From Saccharofermentans sp. (GTDB lineage Bacteria > Bacillota > Clostridia > Saccharofermentanales > Saccharofermentanaceae): DNA of 62,795 nt. Under the pieces are notes generated by a model that was given only the letters and a program-made list of their open reading frames with translations, made no database searches and was not told the DNA's origin. Of the stretch, positions 52,821 through 60,536 are shown piece by piece. The stretch spans positions 1 to 62,795 of the forward strand of contig JAIKZM010000171.1 of assembly GCA_024682215.1 (NCBI GenBank), read 5' to 3'. The stretch's first letter is position 1. The number at the start of each line of letters is the position of its first letter. A program made the position numbers and the translations under genes.

Positions 52821-53921
52821 TCAGATCCCGAAAAGAGCTTTGACGGCTTCTTTGTTGACGCTTGAACCGATGACGACGATCTTGCCGGAAACGTCTGCGG
52901 CTCCAGTACGTACGTCCGACTCTCCGGGTACGTAGTCAAAGTGGATCCACTCGCCGTTCTCGCCGGCAACTATGCCCTTTGAACGCAGGATCATGCCGTA
53001 CTTGGCATTTTCGTCAAGAGATGCGAGGGCAGTCTTGATCTCATCCTGGGTGAAGTGTCTTGATGTCTCGAAGCCGATGGAATCGAAGACCTCGTCAGCG
53101 TGGTGGTGATGGTGGTGCTCATGCTCATGTTCGTGATCATGATCATCATCCTCGTCATGATCGTGATGGTGGTGATGATGCTCGTGCTCGTCATCGTCAT
53201 CGTCGTCATCATCGTCGTGATGATGGTGGCCTTTGCACTCATCGCAGTCGCAATCCTCACCGTGATCGTGGTGATGATGGTGATGCTCGTGCTGCTCTGC
53301 TTCGAGAAGGGCAGCAGCCATGTCGGCAGCTGTAAGAGGCTCTTCGATGGCCTTGAGGATCTGAACGCCTGAGAGGTCATCCCAGGGTGTTGTGATGATC
53401 TGTGAATGATCGTTGATGGCACGGATGAGTTCGATTGCCTGGTCGAGCTTCTCCTGGGAGATGTTGCCTGTACGGCTGAGGATGATCGTTCCGGCATACT
53501 TGATCTGGTTCTCATAGAACTCCTTGAAGTTCTTGAGATAGATGCGGCACTTTGAAGCGTCGATGACTGTAACGGTTCCGCAGATCTCTGTGCCTTCAAC
53601 GCGCTTTACGGCAGCGACTACGTCGGAAAGCTTGCCTACGCCTGAGGGTTCGATGAGGATCCTGTCGGGAGAGAACTTCTCGATTACTTCCTGAAGTGCT
53701 GTGCCGAAATCTCCTACCAGGCTGCAGCAGATGCAGCCGGAATTCATCTCCGTGATCTCGATGCCTGATTCCTTGAGGAAGCCGCCGTCGATGCCGATCT
53801 GACCGAATTCGTTCTCAATGAGAACGAGCTTTGCTCCGTTGTATCCGTCTGCAATGAGCTTTTTGATGAGCGTTGTCTTGCCTGCTCCCAGGAATCCTGA
53901 GAAAATGTCTACCTTTGTCAT
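52821..53921 (-). CDS. CobW-family (COG0523) G3E GTPase with long His/Asp-rich metal tract
   Basis: 366 residues. Walker A is GFLGAGKTT (9-17), the metal-binding GCICC motif is at 62-66 (CxCC), and EPSG is switch II. The NKxD position is LSRTGN, common in this family. Residues 211-274 are almost only His, Asp and Glu with a CDCDEC core, a far longer metal tract than usual. A CobW C-terminal domain follows (275-366). These GTPases deliver zinc or other metals to client proteins. The gene lies 16 bases after a second CobW-type gene. Confidence 0.93.
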   Translation of the reverse strand: MTKVDIFSGFLGAGKTTLIKKLIADGYNGAKLVLIENEFGQIGIDGGFLKESGIEITEMNSGCICCSLVGDFGTALQEVIEKFSPDRILIEPSGVGKLSDVVAAVKRVEGTEICGTVTVIDASKCRIYLKNFKEFYENQIKYAGTIILSRTGNISQEKLDQAIELIRAINDHSQIITTPWDDLSGVQILKAIEEPLTAADMAAALLEAEQHEHHHHHHDHGEDCDCDECKGHHHHDDDDDDDDDEHEHHHHHHDHDEDDDHDHEHEHEHHHHHHADEVFDSIGFETSRHFTQDEIKTALASLDENAKYGMILRSKGIVAGENGEWIHFDYVPGESDVRTGAADVSGKIVVIGSSVNKEAVKALFGI

Positions 53922-53937
53922 ATATATCGCCTCTTTC

Positions 53938-54888
53938 TTAATTGAAATAGATTACGTCGTTATCGGGCTTTGAAGTGAGTGCGTACTGCTCTGCCTGGAG
54001 GCAGGGAACAGCGATCTTCTGGCCGTCCGGGGTCTTGTCTTCGAAATATCTGATGGTGCCGGTTACCTTGAGCCACTGGCCTGCGGGGAAGCCGGGCTTG
54101 ATCTGATAGAGGCAGAGGATGCCCATCGGCTGAAGGTCGGCAGCGCAGCATGTATATGCCTGGCGCTCCAGGGCAAAAGCCTTTCCCTGGTATTCGGGGA
54201 TCGGGACAGCCTCTCCGATGAGGCTGACTCTCTTGCCCTCATAGCGGGACCTGTTATCCATGGAATCGGTGTAGAAGAGACCGAAATCGTCTGCCGGGAT
54301 ATGGCATGGATCCTGCTTAAGGTCGTAGGGGAGATGGTCTTCAATCCTGACGATCTCGTTATCCGTTGATACGAAATTGATGCTCATGCCGGGGTTGACT
54401 GCCTTGACCGAAGCTCTCATCTTGGGGAGATTGTCGTTGTCAGGGTCAACGCGGTTGAATATGACAGTGTCGCCGTATCTGTAATAATCGGCGAAGAAAG
54501 TCGTCATGTTCTTGAGTGAATTGCTGTATGTGGAAGCGTCGATAACGACGACTGCCGCGGCAAGCGCCCAACGCTCGGGGACGTCTACCTTTTCGAAGAA
54601 TTCCGCAGGGGAGACTGTGCCGTTCCACTCGATGAAGACTACGGAGGGAGCGTACTTTTTCTCGATATCGAAGGTCATCTCCTTGGTAACTTCGTCAGTC
54701 TCGCAGTTGATTACCACGGGCTTGACGCCGCCCAAATGCTCTTCGTCGTATTCCTCGTCGCCCTCTTCGGTGCAGATGACGACGGACTTGCGGTTCTTGA
54801 AATTATCGTTGGTCAGCCATGAACAGATGCAGGAAGTCTTGCCGCTGTCAAGAAAGCCCGTAAAAAAATAAACCAGACAATCATCCAT
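53938..54888 (-). CDS. CobW-type GTPase fused to a YcgQ/DUF1980-like C-terminal domain
   Basis: 316 residues. The N-terminal GTPase has Walker A GFLDSGKT (11-18), FIEWNG in place of EPSG and NRVD at 145-148; the CxCC motif of metal-inserting CobW proteins is missing. Residues about 215-316 resemble the C-terminal domain of DUF1980/YcgQ proteins: RVSLIGEAVPIPEYQG, AYTCCAADLQPMGILCLY, QWLKVTGTIRYFED and VIYFN at the end. DUF1980 proteins usually pair with a separate permease and CobW protein. Here the two soluble parts are on one chain. AGAGG precedes the ATG. Confidence 0.8.
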   Translation of the reverse strand: MDDCLVYFFTGFLDSGKTSCICSWLTNDNFKNRKSVVICTEEGDEEYDEEHLGGVKPVVINCETDEVTKEMTFDIEKKYAPSVVFIEWNGTVSPAEFFEKVDVPERWALAAAVVVIDASTYSNSLKNMTTFFADYYRYGDTVIFNRVDPDNDNLPKMRASVKAVNPGMSINFVSTDNEIVRIEDHLPYDLKQDPCHIPADDFGLFYTDSMDNRSRYEGKRVSLIGEAVPIPEYQGKAFALERQAYTCCAADLQPMGILCLYQIKPGFPAGQWLKVTGTIRYFEDKTPDGQKIAVPCLQAEQYALTSKPDNDVIYFN

Positions 54889-54934
54889 ATATTCATACCT
54901 CTTTTATATCACGTGTATTATTTTGTTCTCTGTC

Positions 54935-54948
54935 TGTAATTATTTCAA
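54935..54948 (-). promoter_or_regulatory. Zur-box-like palindrome at the CobW operon promoter
   Basis: TGTAAT-T-ATTTCA (54935-54947) is a near-perfect palindrome that shares the GTAATnATTnC core of Bacillus-type Zur operators. It overlaps the likely -35 TTGAAA (54943-54948, minus strand), which is 17 bases from a weak CAAAAT. Zinc-dependent repression of both CobW genes is inferred. Confidence 0.45.
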
Positions 54949-55001
54949 GCAAAAAAAGGTATAAAATCATACAAGTAAATCTTGGGCTTTTAGGAGAAAT
55001 A

Positions 55002-56000
55002 ATGAATTCTGTCACCATCGGCGGTGTAAAGATACCGGGAATCGTTGCGCTTTCGCCAATGGCGGGAGTGAGCCACATCGCGTACAGGGGGATCTGCAGG
55101 GAAATGGGAGCCGCTTATGCTCCCACTGAACTGGTATCGGCCCGTTCGATCAGGTATAACGGCCTCGAAAAGAGTATGCAGTACCTGAGGATAGACCCTG
55201 AAACCGAGGGGATCACGGCGATCCAGCTTTTCGGAGCCGAGCCGGATGATTTCACCGCAGCGATAGAAAAGATAATGGAAGATCCGGTCCTGTCGAAAGT
55301 GGACATCTTAGACATCAACATGGGCTGTCCCGTCCCGAAAGTGGTCAAGACAGGCGCTGGGTCGGCACTCATGAATTCCCCGGAGACGGCCGCCGCTATA
55401 GTCAGAACCTGCAAAAAGGCTCTTGAAGGGCTCCCAAGGCATATCCCGGTGACAGTAAAGACTAGGACAGGCTACGATTCAACCGACAGGGGGAAGCCTG
55501 ATTTTGCGAAAGCCCTCGCGGATGCCGGCTGTGACATGCTCTGTGTCCACGGACGCACAAGAACGCAGATGTATACCGGTGAGTGCGACAGAAAAGCAAT
55601 CGCCTTGATGCGGGAAGCCGTAAAAGGTTATGATATACCGTTCTTTGCGAACGGAGATGTGACGGACGGCCCTTCGGCTGCCTCCCTTATGGAGGAGACA
55701 GGCGCGGACGGCGTCATGATAGGAAGGGCTGCGCGCGGAAATCCCTGGATATTCTCCGAAGTTGCCGCATATTTGGCCGGCAGTGGTGATATCATCACAC
55801 CGGACGAACAGGAACGGAAACAGACTCTGCTCCGCGAACTCGAAGGAAGATGCCGCTGGTGTGATGAAGAGATCGCAGTTAGGGAATTCAGGAGCGTGAT
55901 GCCCTTTTACGTAAAGGGTCTGCGCGGAGCAGCCAAGCTTAAGGTCAGGCTTTGTTCGGCTCTGACCGTGGATGAAGTAAAGGAGATATTGGAACTTTGA
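55002..56000 (+). CDS. dusB: tRNA-dihydrouridine synthase
   Basis: 332 residues. A TIM-barrel flavoenzyme that reduces uridines in tRNA D loops. Family motifs are VALSPMAGVSHIAYR, QLFGAEPDDF, DINMGCPVPKVVKTGAGSAL (with the catalytic Cys in MGCP), VKTRTGYD, VHGRTRTQMYTG and GVMIGRAARGNPWIF. Length is typical. AGGAG lies 5 bases before the ATG. It overlaps the following membrane protein gene by 4 bases and is divergent from the CobW operon. Confidence 0.95.
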   Translation: MNSVTIGGVKIPGIVALSPMAGVSHIAYRGICREMGAAYAPTELVSARSIRYNGLEKSMQYLRIDPETEGITAIQLFGAEPDDFTAAIEKIMEDPVLSKVDILDINMGCPVPKVVKTGAGSALMNSPETAAAIVRTCKKALEGLPRHIPVTVKTRTGYDSTDRGKPDFAKALADAGCDMLCVHGRTRTQMYTGECDRKAIALMREAVKGYDIPFFANGDVTDGPSAASLMEETGADGVMIGRAARGNPWIFSEVAAYLAGSGDIITPDEQERKQTLLRELEGRCRWCDEEIAVREFRSVMPFYVKGLRGAAKLKVRLCSALTVDEVKEILEL

Positions 56001-56629
56001 CAGAACTGATCCTGATAGGCGCAGGATGCCTTGTAGGAAACGTGATATGCTTCAACGGATACAAGATATTCCGTTTTTGCCTTGCGGTGCTCGGAGGCAT
56101 GCTCGGTTATGCTCTGGGCGATTTTTTATGCAATATCTTACAGGGACAGAGCCAGCAGCTCTCATTGCTTGCAAAGCTTCTGATCCTTGGAATTCCTACC
56201 GTTGCCCTCGCCATAGCGTCTTTTGCACTCTACATGAAGGCTTTGATCGGCCTGACAGCCCTTTTCTGCGCTTATTTTGTTTATAAAGATTACGGGAGCC
56301 TGTTCCCCGGAAGCGGCCCGGCCAAAGTCCTGACGCCTCTTATTACAGGCTTTATTGCAGGACTTATCCTCGGTGTCGTGGTCTATTTTGCCCAGAAATG
56401 GACGATTTGTTTCTTTACGGCTTTCCTCGGGGCTAAGATAATCGCTTCCGCAACGGCTCCGTTCCTGTGGGGACTGTTAAAGGACAACCAGTATGCGCTT
56501 TATTTTCAGGACACTCTTTTGGGGACGAGAATTACCGAGACACCGGCCCTTACGGCATGTTTTATAATCGTTGCATTTACGGCCGCCGGACTGGTCGTTC
56601 AGCTCAAAACCTCAAAAAAGCATAAATAA
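55997..56629 (+). CDS. DUF4203/TMEM198-like membrane protein
   Basis: 210 residues, TTG start overlapping the dusB stop (TTGA). Six or seven hydrophobic segments with glycine-rich helices and small loops (FRFCLAVLGGMLGYALG, GFIAGLILGVVVYFAQKW). The pattern resembles the DUF4203/TMEM198 family, which has no established bacterial function. A small charged tail (KTSKKHK) ends the protein. Confidence 0.75.
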   Translation: MTELILIGAGCLVGNVICFNGYKIFRFCLAVLGGMLGYALGDFLCNILQGQSQQLSLLAKLLILGIPTVALAIASFALYMKALIGLTALFCAYFVYKDYGSLFPGSGPAKVLTPLITGFIAGLILGVVVYFAQKWTICFFTAFLGAKIIASATAPFLWGLLKDNQYALYFQDTLLGTRITETPALTACFIIVAFTAAGLVVQLKTSKKHK

Positions 56630-56646
56630 CGCAATAAAAAAATCAA

Positions 56647-56675
56647 TTGACCGAAAGCTCATATCTTGTTATTAT
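56647..56675 (+). promoter_or_regulatory. Promoter of a candidate small RNA
   Basis: TTGACC (56647-56652), a 17-base spacer and TATTAT (56670-56675). It lies after the DUF4203-like gene and points to a short region ending in a terminator, with no plus-strand gene beyond. Confidence 0.6.
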
Positions 56676-56681
56676 TTGGCT

Positions 56682-56733
56682 AGTAATGAGGCGATTGAAT
56701 AGGGGACCTCAGTTACTGAGGTCAATTTTTTTA
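56682..56733 (+). ncRNA. Candidate small RNA with terminator
   Basis: From the expected start near 56682 to the terminator GACCTCAG-TTA-CTGAGGTC (56705-56723) with a T tract, about 50 bases. The only short open frame inside has no ribosome binding site. The next gene on either side is not on this strand until 58012. It could be a genuine small RNA, or a terminator of the dusB unit with a fortuitous promoter in front. Confidence 0.4.
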
Positions 56734-56776
56734 ATTTCTTTACGACAGTTTTCTTAATCTATCCCTTATTCCATGT

Positions 56777-56810
56777 CGATGGCATCTTGTTTCGTAACAA
56801 GATGCCATCG
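56777..56810 (-). repeat. Perfect 15-base-pair hairpin downstream of the dehydrogenase gene
   Basis: CGATGGCATCTTGTT and AACAAGATGCCATCG flank a 4-base loop, 20 bases beyond the stop of the minus-strand dehydrogenase gene. There is no T tract on either side, so it may stabilise the mRNA end rather than terminate. Confidence 0.6.
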
Positions 56811-56829
56811 GTATATTTGGGGATATTTT

Positions 56830-57795
56830 TCAGTTTACGACGTTTACGGGACTGCCTTTAAGGAAGGCTGCGAGATTGTCGGCCGCCATATCGATAAGGC
56901 GGATCCTGGTCTCTTTGGGAGCCCAGGCGATGTGGGGCGTGATGACGCAGTTCGGTGCGCCGAGAAGCGGATTGTCCGGCAGCATGGGCTCGATTGAGAC
57001 GACGTCAGCTCCGTATCCGCCGAGCTTTCCTGAATCAAGAGCTTCCCTGACTGCCTTTTCGTCGATGACCGGGCCTCTGGCACAGTTTATGAGGAAGGCG
57101 CCATTTTTCATGGATGACAGGCGTTCTTTGTTGATCAGATCCTTCGTTTCGGGCGTAAGAGGGCAGTGGACAGATATTACATCGGCAGTCTTAATGCCTT
57201 CGTCGAGAGTAGTGTAGGGAATCCTGTAACCGTCAACGGTGCCTTCCGTTCCGTCAGGATGGTGGGGGACTGCCGAAACATTCATTCCCAGAGCGGACGC
57301 TATGGCAGCCACGCGCCTGCCGATCTTTCCGAAACCGAATACCAGCATGTTCTTGCCCATAAGTTCTGTGAGCGGAGCAAGGAAATAGCTGAATTGCGGG
57401 CTCCGGCACCATCCGCCGTCCATGACGTCGCTGCTGTGCCTTCCGGGGAGACATGCGAGCTCTAAAAGGAGCGCAATGGTCATCTGGGCGGTGGCACAGG
57501 TTGCGTATTCGGGGACATTGGTTACCGTGATGCCGAGTTTTCTGCAGCATTCAAGGTCAACGACGTTAAATCCTGTTGCAAGAACGCCGATATATTTAAG
57601 CTTTGGAAGCTTTTCGAGAGTGACGCGGTCAAAGACCGTTTTGTTCGTTATGCAGATCTCGGCGTCTGAAGCCCTTTCGATAACCTGTTCTTTTGAGGTG
57701 TAATCGTAAGCTGTGACTTCGCCGAGCTTTTCAAAAGGCGCCCAGGAGATGTCTCCGGGATTAGCGCCTGCGCCGTCAAGGATCACTATTTTCAT
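56830..57795 (-). CDS. D-isomer-specific 2-hydroxyacid dehydrogenase
   Basis: 321 residues from ATG 57795 (GGCAGGT upstream; a longer reading starting at 57840 has no ribosome binding site). The NAD-binding motif is GFGKIGRRVA, and the catalytic Arg (NCARGPVIDE), Glu and His (ITPHIAWAPKETR) are present. Family members reduce glyoxylate, hydroxypyruvate or other 2-keto acids; the short length and sequence are closest in style to glycerate dehydrogenases (HprA). Cytosolic and monocistronic. Confidence 0.93.
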   Translation of the reverse strand: MKIVILDGAGANPGDISWAPFEKLGEVTAYDYTSKEQVIERASDAEICITNKTVFDRVTLEKLPKLKYIGVLATGFNVVDLECCRKLGITVTNVPEYATCATAQMTIALLLELACLPGRHSSDVMDGGWCRSPQFSYFLAPLTELMGKNMLVFGFGKIGRRVAAIASALGMNVSAVPHHPDGTEGTVDGYRIPYTTLDEGIKTADVISVHCPLTPETKDLINKERLSSMKNGAFLINCARGPVIDEKAVREALDSGKLGGYGADVVSIEPMLPDNPLLGAPNCVITPHIAWAPKETRIRLIDMAADNLAAFLKGSPVNVVN

Positions 57796-57863
57796 GATTG
57801 TTACCTGCCTTTTCGCTGGAATCCTCAAATAATGTATCATTCGCGGACTAATATGGTAAAGTC

Positions 57864-57975
57864 AGAGTGATATCGTTTTGTTCGCTTAGTCCTCGACGCT
57901 CTGCGTCTGCGGAAGACGCTCACAAAGCGACATCACTCTTGTGGCGGAAATCGCTCGCAATGCATATACCACTCT
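57864..57975 (+). other. Structured intergenic element before the CbiG-like gene
   Basis: An 18-base arm beginning AGAGTGATATCG (57864-57881) pairs with an arm ending ATCACTCT (57922-57939) with two G-U or A-C positions. A GACGC/GCGTC-rich inner hairpin is enclosed. A further CCACTCT at 57969-57975 could pair with the first arm instead. The region is GC-rich compared with flanks. It may be a leader of the gene at 58012, a dispersed repeat, or a stand-alone RNA. Confidence 0.5.
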
Positions 57976-58011
57976 TGGAGTTTGGTTAATTAATTATATG
58001 GAGGACGCGGT

Positions 58012-59091
58012 ATGTATCTTCTTTGTTACGGCAGATCAGGAAATGCCAGAAAAACAGGCCAGAAGCTGATAGACGCCATCGGAGGGCGGTGGATCGACGG
58101 TGATGATTTCCTTAGCGGTGCCAGCGTCGTCCCTGAAATGACTGGCGATTCGGCGGTCATTATGCTGATCCCGCTTGAGGCGGCCGTAAGGATAACCCAG
58201 GAGATGATCCCGGAATCGATGAAAAGGCTTCCCGTAATCTGCGTTTCGGCAGAAGGACTTTATGCTGCAGTGATCAGAAGGGGAGGAGCTTCGGAAACCT
58301 CCTACTGCATAGAGATCTACGAAGAGATCACGAAGATCCTGGGGAGCAAGTGCTTCACCGGATTCGGCGGAAGTGAGGACGTTGGCGGAAATCTGGCTGA
58401 GGTTGCGGCAAGATGCGGAATGGCCGTAAGCGACAAGCACCTCCTTTCGGTAGTTGATGAAAGACTCAAAAAAGGCCTTCCTGTTAAGGTGTTCACCGAT
58501 CTGAAGGTCTCATACGGGGATCCCGTCCTCGATCCCATGATCTATGACTTGAGAAAATATCCTTCCGACATGAAGGATGAATTCATAAAACAGTACTATC
58601 AGTCGCGCCTTGACGCCCAGAAGGACGATTATTCACCGGAGGTCTTCATCAGCTGCTCCAAGCTCGACGGGATAACCGATTCGGGGGTGCTGGGACTTGC
58701 TCCGAAGATACTCAGCATCGGTATCGAACAGAGGACCAGGACCGATCCGGAGTACGCGGCAAAGGGGATCAGGGAGTCCCTTGAAAAGCACATGTTAGAG
58801 CCTGTTTCGGTTGGAACGGTGGCAGTTCCTTATACGACCAGGGAAAATGACATGGTCAAGAAGGTCGCAGAAGAACTAGGCGCCAAGATCGTTTCCTACG
58901 ACAGTAACGAGCTGGCAGCCGCAAGACCGCCGCTCACTATGACTTTTGCCCCCGAAAAGATAAACGACAAAGCCACGGCAGCCTGCTATCTCGCAAGCGG
59001 CGGCGGAGACATAATCGTCAGAAGGAGTACCGCGGTATCGGGTATCGTTTTCTCCGTGGCGGTGAAAAAGGGAGCAATTTTACTTTCTTAA
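58012..59091 (+). CDS. CbiG-like protein, divergent
   Basis: 359 residues. The layout matches cobalt-precorrin-5A hydrolase CbiG: an N-terminal domain with PLEAAVRITQEMI, VICVSAEGLYAAV and GGNLAEVAARCG, a middle with VVDERLKKGLPVKVFTD, and a C-terminal domain with LGLAPKILSIGIEQRTRTD, GTVAVPYTTRENDMVKKVAEELG and an ending ACYLASGGGDIIV-VSGIVFSVAV. Key blocks are diverged and no other cobalamin gene is in the window. GGAGG precedes the ATG. It could be true CbiG from a dispersed pathway or a repurposed paralogue. Confidence 0.75.
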   Translation: MYLLCYGRSGNARKTGQKLIDAIGGRWIDGDDFLSGASVVPEMTGDSAVIMLIPLEAAVRITQEMIPESMKRLPVICVSAEGLYAAVIRRGGASETSYCIEIYEEITKILGSKCFTGFGGSEDVGGNLAEVAARCGMAVSDKHLLSVVDERLKKGLPVKVFTDLKVSYGDPVLDPMIYDLRKYPSDMKDEFIKQYYQSRLDAQKDDYSPEVFISCSKLDGITDSGVLGLAPKILSIGIEQRTRTDPEYAAKGIRESLEKHMLEPVSVGTVAVPYTTRENDMVKKVAEELGAKIVSYDSNELAAARPPLTMTFAPEKINDKATAACYLASGGGDIIVRRSTAVSGIVFSVAVKKGAILLS

Positions 59092-59190
59092 ATTTGTGCG
59101 TATTTAAGGGTCTGAAAACCTTTAAAATGTTATAATTAATTGGTTAAGCTCTTTATAAATGCTCAATTTGGGATAACGGAGGATTAATAA

Positions 59191-60357
59191 ATGCAGTTCA
59201 GTTCAGAAAGAAAAAGGAGAATACTGGCTGTCGGTATCTCTGCTTCCATGCTGCTCGGTATCGTAACGGCATGCAGCATTGATTACGCAGGACTCAGTGA
59301 AGGTCTGAACGATCTCGGAAATGCCATGGATTTCGGCTATGGCAACACGCCCGCGACACCTGAACAGACAACGTCTGAAACAGCGGCCCCTTCCGCTGCG
59401 GAGACTTCGGCAACTTCATCCTCGGAAACAACTGCATCCGAGACCACAGCCGGCACTGAGGAAACGACTTCTTCTGAGAGTTCGTCAGAAACTTCCGAAA
59501 CGTCCTCTTCCGGGACAAGTGCAGAAGAAACAACGGTTTCCGGCACTACGGCTTCCGAGACGACAACTTCAGAAACAACAACTTCAGAGACGACTACAGA
59601 AGAGACAACGGCGACTCCGACACCAACACCTCATCCTGCAAATGAGAGAGTTGATTTTTCAAATCTGACCAACACAAAGGTCTCTGACACTTTCGCCGTT
59701 GATACGGAAGAGTTCTCCGAGAGCGTTGATGCTGACGGCAAGGCTATGGCGGTCTTTTCAGGCAAGAGGATCGTTGTCAGCAAGGCCGAAAAAGACAATG
59801 TAACCGAAGCTGTAAACCTTATACTCGACAGTTTCTACCAGGAAGCCGCAGGCGTCTACAACAGGTATTCCGGTGAGGCAAAGGCCGCTTACAGCATTTC
59901 CGGTGCGATCGATTCCGTTTACAGCACTGAGGTCAATTTCGATTATTCATTCAACAGGCGCATACTTTCCGTGATAATGAGCTACAAGGCAACGAACGGA
60001 AAGACGGTGCTCGCGGAAAAAGAGGAATTTGTAAGTTTTGACATGCTCACGGGCCAGTACATTACGCTCGCTTCTGTCGCCAACGACTGGACAGGACTTC
60101 AGGATGCCCTCAAGGTCAAACTTGCGAAGAATGTTTCGGTACCCAAGGCTTCAGCCATTACCGACCTGTTCGTGATCGCCCAGCAGCCCGGTGCACAGAC
60201 CGCTACGATCGAGATCTACGGCACGTACAACGGACAGAGGATCCATACGACCGGAGACATGAACGAGTATGCTCAGTTCCTGAACCGTTACGGGAAGATG
60301 GTCTATGGTGTCAGCGAAGCTCCCGCAAACGGCAGTGAGAGCGGAACCGCCCAATAA
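59191..60357 (+). CDS. Lipoprotein with Ser/Thr/Glu linker and DUF3298/RsiV-like domain
   Basis: 388 residues. The signal peptide ends in lipobox GIVTAC near residue 28. Residues 55-150 are nearly all Ser, Thr, Glu and Ala in ETT and SETT repeats, followed by a TPTPTPH hinge. The C-terminal 230 residues have VIMSYKATNGKTVLAEKEEFVSFDMLTGQYITLASV, the strand pattern of DUF3298 domains found in RsiV and PdaC. It is probably a surface protein that spans the wall. GGAGG is before the ATG, and a strong terminator follows. Confidence 0.82.
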   Translation: MQFSSERKRRILAVGISASMLLGIVTACSIDYAGLSEGLNDLGNAMDFGYGNTPATPEQTTSETAAPSAAETSATSSSETTASETTAGTEETTSSESSSETSETSSSGTSAEETTVSGTTASETTTSETTTSETTTEETTATPTPTPHPANERVDFSNLTNTKVSDTFAVDTEEFSESVDADGKAMAVFSGKRIVVSKAEKDNVTEAVNLILDSFYQEAAGVYNRYSGEAKAAYSISGAIDSVYSTEVNFDYSFNRRILSVIMSYKATNGKTVLAEKEEFVSFDMLTGQYITLASVANDWTGLQDALKVKLAKNVSVPKASAITDLFVIAQQPGAQTATIEIYGTYNGQRIHTTGDMNEYAQFLNRYGKMVYGVSEAPANGSESGTAQ

Positions 60358-60386
60358 ACAGTCCGTACTTGTAAAAAACGCAAAAT

Positions 60387-60428
60387 AACGCCCTGCAAAG
60401 CCTCTGGCCCGGCAGGGCGTTTATTTTT
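60387..60428 (+). terminator. Rho-independent terminator
   Basis: AACGCCCTGC pairs with GCAGGGCGTT around a 15-base loop and is followed by TATTTTTG. It ends the lipoprotein transcript and insulates the phosphorylase gene. Confidence 0.9.
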
Positions 60429-60536
60429 GTCTGATATCTGAAATAGTTAATCGATTCTTTATACCTTTTTATCTTGTAATGGTATAGAATTAATTTACTT
60501 TTCGACAAATAAACCATAAACACGGAGGCAGCCAAA

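Noticed and set aside
53098..53291. Triplet-like repeats that could suggest a CRISPR or satellite
   Set aside because: They encode the His/Asp tract of the CobW protein in frame and have no repeat-spacer structure.
56773..56997. 74-codon plus-strand open frame
   Set aside because: Begins inside the hairpin and runs antisense to the hydroxyacid dehydrogenase; no ribosome binding site or domain.
57841..58011. Cobalamin riboswitch before the CbiG-like gene
   Set aside because: No B12-box consensus is visible and the pairing pattern differs.
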